Positions 13,494 through 14,532 of a stretch of 14,532 nt of DNA are shown in pieces. Within the stretch, counting starts at the first letter, position 1. Each line of letters begins with the position of its first letter. The DNA is from CAZDOD01 sp964506935 (GTDB lineage: Bacteria; Desulfobacterota; Zymogenia; Zymogenales; Zymogenaceae), in the NCBI GenBank assembly GCA_964506935.1, contig CAZDOD010000062.1, forward strand, positions 1 to 14,532, written 5' to 3'. The translations under genes were made by a program, and so were the position numbers. The notes under the pieces were generated by a model that was given only the letters and a program-made list of their open reading frames with translations, was not told where the DNA came from and did not search any database.

Positions 13494-14532
13494 CTAACTC
13501 ATAATCTTATTTATTGTCTCTATTATAACAGCAATATCCCTCTTAGTCACCCCCGGATGGGTGGGGAGGACCAAGAGCCCCTTGGAAAGCCGTGTCGCAT
13601 TCGGAAACGGGTCGGGCGACTTCATGTAGCCGAGGTCATATACCGAATGAATCGGCCTCTGATACATCCTCGCCGTATCTATACCACGCCTGAAGAGTTT
13701 CGATATAATCTCATCGATCTTGTCTTTCCTCTCAATCATAATCGGGAAATGATTAAAGGAGGGCGCGCCGCCCTCGATTATTTTCGGGAGCCTTATACCA
13801 TCGAGCCCGCTAAGACCCTCATACAGCGTCGTCCCGTTCTCCACCCTCTTTTTTACCTCACCCCCAAGGGCGTCAAGCTGAACAAGACCGAGCCTCGCCG
13901 CAAAGGGGGATGCGAGTCCGGGCTCAAAGTGTGTGTGGACTTTTTTTGACTTAAATGGCGCGATCATCGGATAGAGGGCGCCGTAGACACCGGGCCTTAT
14001 GGCACCCGACATCAATAGAAGGATGAAAAAGAGCCTGAGGTCAAAGAGGCGCCCCGGATTTCGCAAGAGCTTTATCTCCTCGGCTATGGCCTTTGATATC
14101 TCATGGTCGTTTGATGTTATCACCCCACCGCGAAATGTCGAAATTATCTTACCCTTGCACATAGAAAAGATGCCGACCTCGGATAGACCCCCGACCTTTC
14201 TCCCGGATATCTCGGCCCCAGGGGCCTGGGCGGCATCTTCGATTACGAAAAAGCCTTGAGACCTCGAAAGCCCCTTTATCGGTTTCAGATCCATTGGAAA
14301 CCCGAACATGTGTACGGGCACCACCGCAAGGCTATTTTTTGATATAGAGTCAGTGAGCCTTTCTGTATCCATGTTATACGTATCGATATCTATGTCACAA
14401 AGCCTCGTAGTCAACCCCGCCCTTCGTATCGCAAGCGTCAGAGTCGGGACGGTGTAGGCCGGAAGTATTACTTCGGTCTTTTGTGAAAATCTCCTGAGCG
14501 CCTTGAGTATTATGTAGAGGGCCGAGGTTCCG
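13494..14532 (-). CDS. DegT/DnrJ/EryC1/StrS-family aminotransferase (copy 2, 5' end outside window)
   Basis: The frame stays open to the right edge, with the first full codon at 14531, so the N-terminus is outside the window. The upstream part encodes GTSALYIILKAL and ILPAYTVPTLTLA, typical of the family's PLP-binding N-terminal half; therefore the in-frame TTG at 14414 is internal, not a start. Further motifs are VHMFGFP, EDAAQAPGA, and FSMCKGKIISTFRGG with the likely PLP lysine in CKGK. It differs clearly from the other DegT copy and belongs to a subgroup with a Gly-Lys active site. A role in amino-sugar formation is likely, although some members of this superfamily act on other substrates. 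It is the most upstream gene seen of the long minus-strand run. Confidence 0.9.
   Translation of the reverse strand, partial: GTSALYIILKALRRFSQKTEVILPAYTVPTLTLAIRRAGLTTRLCDIDIDTYNMDTERLTDSISKNSLAVVPVHMFGFPMDLKPIKGLSRSQGFFVIEDAAQAPGAEISGRKVGGLSEVGIFSMCKGKIISTFRGGVITSNDHEISKAIAEEIKLLRNPGRLFDLRLFFILLLMSGAIRPGVYGALYPMIAPFKSKKVHTHFEPGLASPFAARLGLVQLDALGGEVKKRVENGTTLYEGLSGLDGIRLPKIIEGGAPSFNHFPIMIERKDKIDEIISKLFRRGIDTARMYQRPIHSVYDLGYMKSPDPFPNATRLSKGLLVLPTHPGVTKRDIAVIIETINKIMS

Noticed and set aside
13494..14414. Start of the second aminotransferase at TTG 14414
   Set aside because: The frame is open to the right edge and encodes conserved N-terminal aminotransferase motifs upstream of this codon, so the gene is cut by the window, not started there.

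Overview
The window looks like chromosomal DNA of an uncultured anaerobic bacterium. Pointers are several small multi-cluster iron-sulfur proteins, a Tat signal peptide, bacterial sigma70-type promoters and Shine-Dalgarno sites, a Lon-like protease with a degenerate ATPase site, and a Gram-negative-style surface-glycan operon. Ile codon ATA is used heavily. A Desulfobacterota-like (deltaproteobacterial) host is my best guess, but it is inference; no rRNA or tRNA is present to settle it.

Region 1 (about 1-1470, minus strand) is clearly AT-richer than the rest. It holds the 5' part of a gene resembling DUF4268/endonuclease-type proteins that runs off the left edge. It also holds a two-gene operon: a DUF4238-like protein, then a small Tat-exported, extremely cysteine-rich protein built from Cys-Thr-X tripeptides. 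The composition break and gene types suggest an acquired accessory segment. The Cys-Thr-X protein is the most unusual object in the window.

Region 2 (1476-4632) has a minus-strand VanZ-like membrane protein and a plus-strand LonC/AAA_32-type protease. They are transcribed divergently from closely interleaved sigma70-like promoters at about 2068-2111. The protease keeps the Ser-Lys dyad but has Met in place of the Walker A lysine. A 126-base convergent intergenic stretch (4633-4758) with no recognisable terminator follows.

Region 3 (4759-14532, all minus strand) is a long run of tightly packed genes, probably one operon, read from right to left. The order is: partial DegT-type aminotransferase, 66-aa single-span membrane protein, radical SAM protein with a C-terminal Cys-rich tail, GT4 glycosyltransferase, WbqC-like protein, LmbE/PIG-L deacetylase, second DegT-type aminotransferase, and a WecA/TagO-type polyprenyl-phosphate sugar-1-phosphate transferase. 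Three paralogous iron-sulfur proteins end the run. The first eight genes are joined by overlaps or gaps of 0-21 bases and together suggest synthesis of an amino-sugar-containing lipid-linked glycan: the WecA-like enzyme would start the chain, the DegT enzymes and deacetylase would make or modify sugars, and the GT4 enzyme would extend it. Why three Fe-S proteins sit at the end of a glycan operon is not explained by known pathways.

Small-scale oddities include a 14-bp tandem duplication that appears to have moved the GT4 stop codon and broken a GTGA overlap, an ATA codon at the expected start position of the GT4 gene behind a good ribosome site, and a Glu replacing an Asp in the catalytic DD motif of the WecA-like enzyme.
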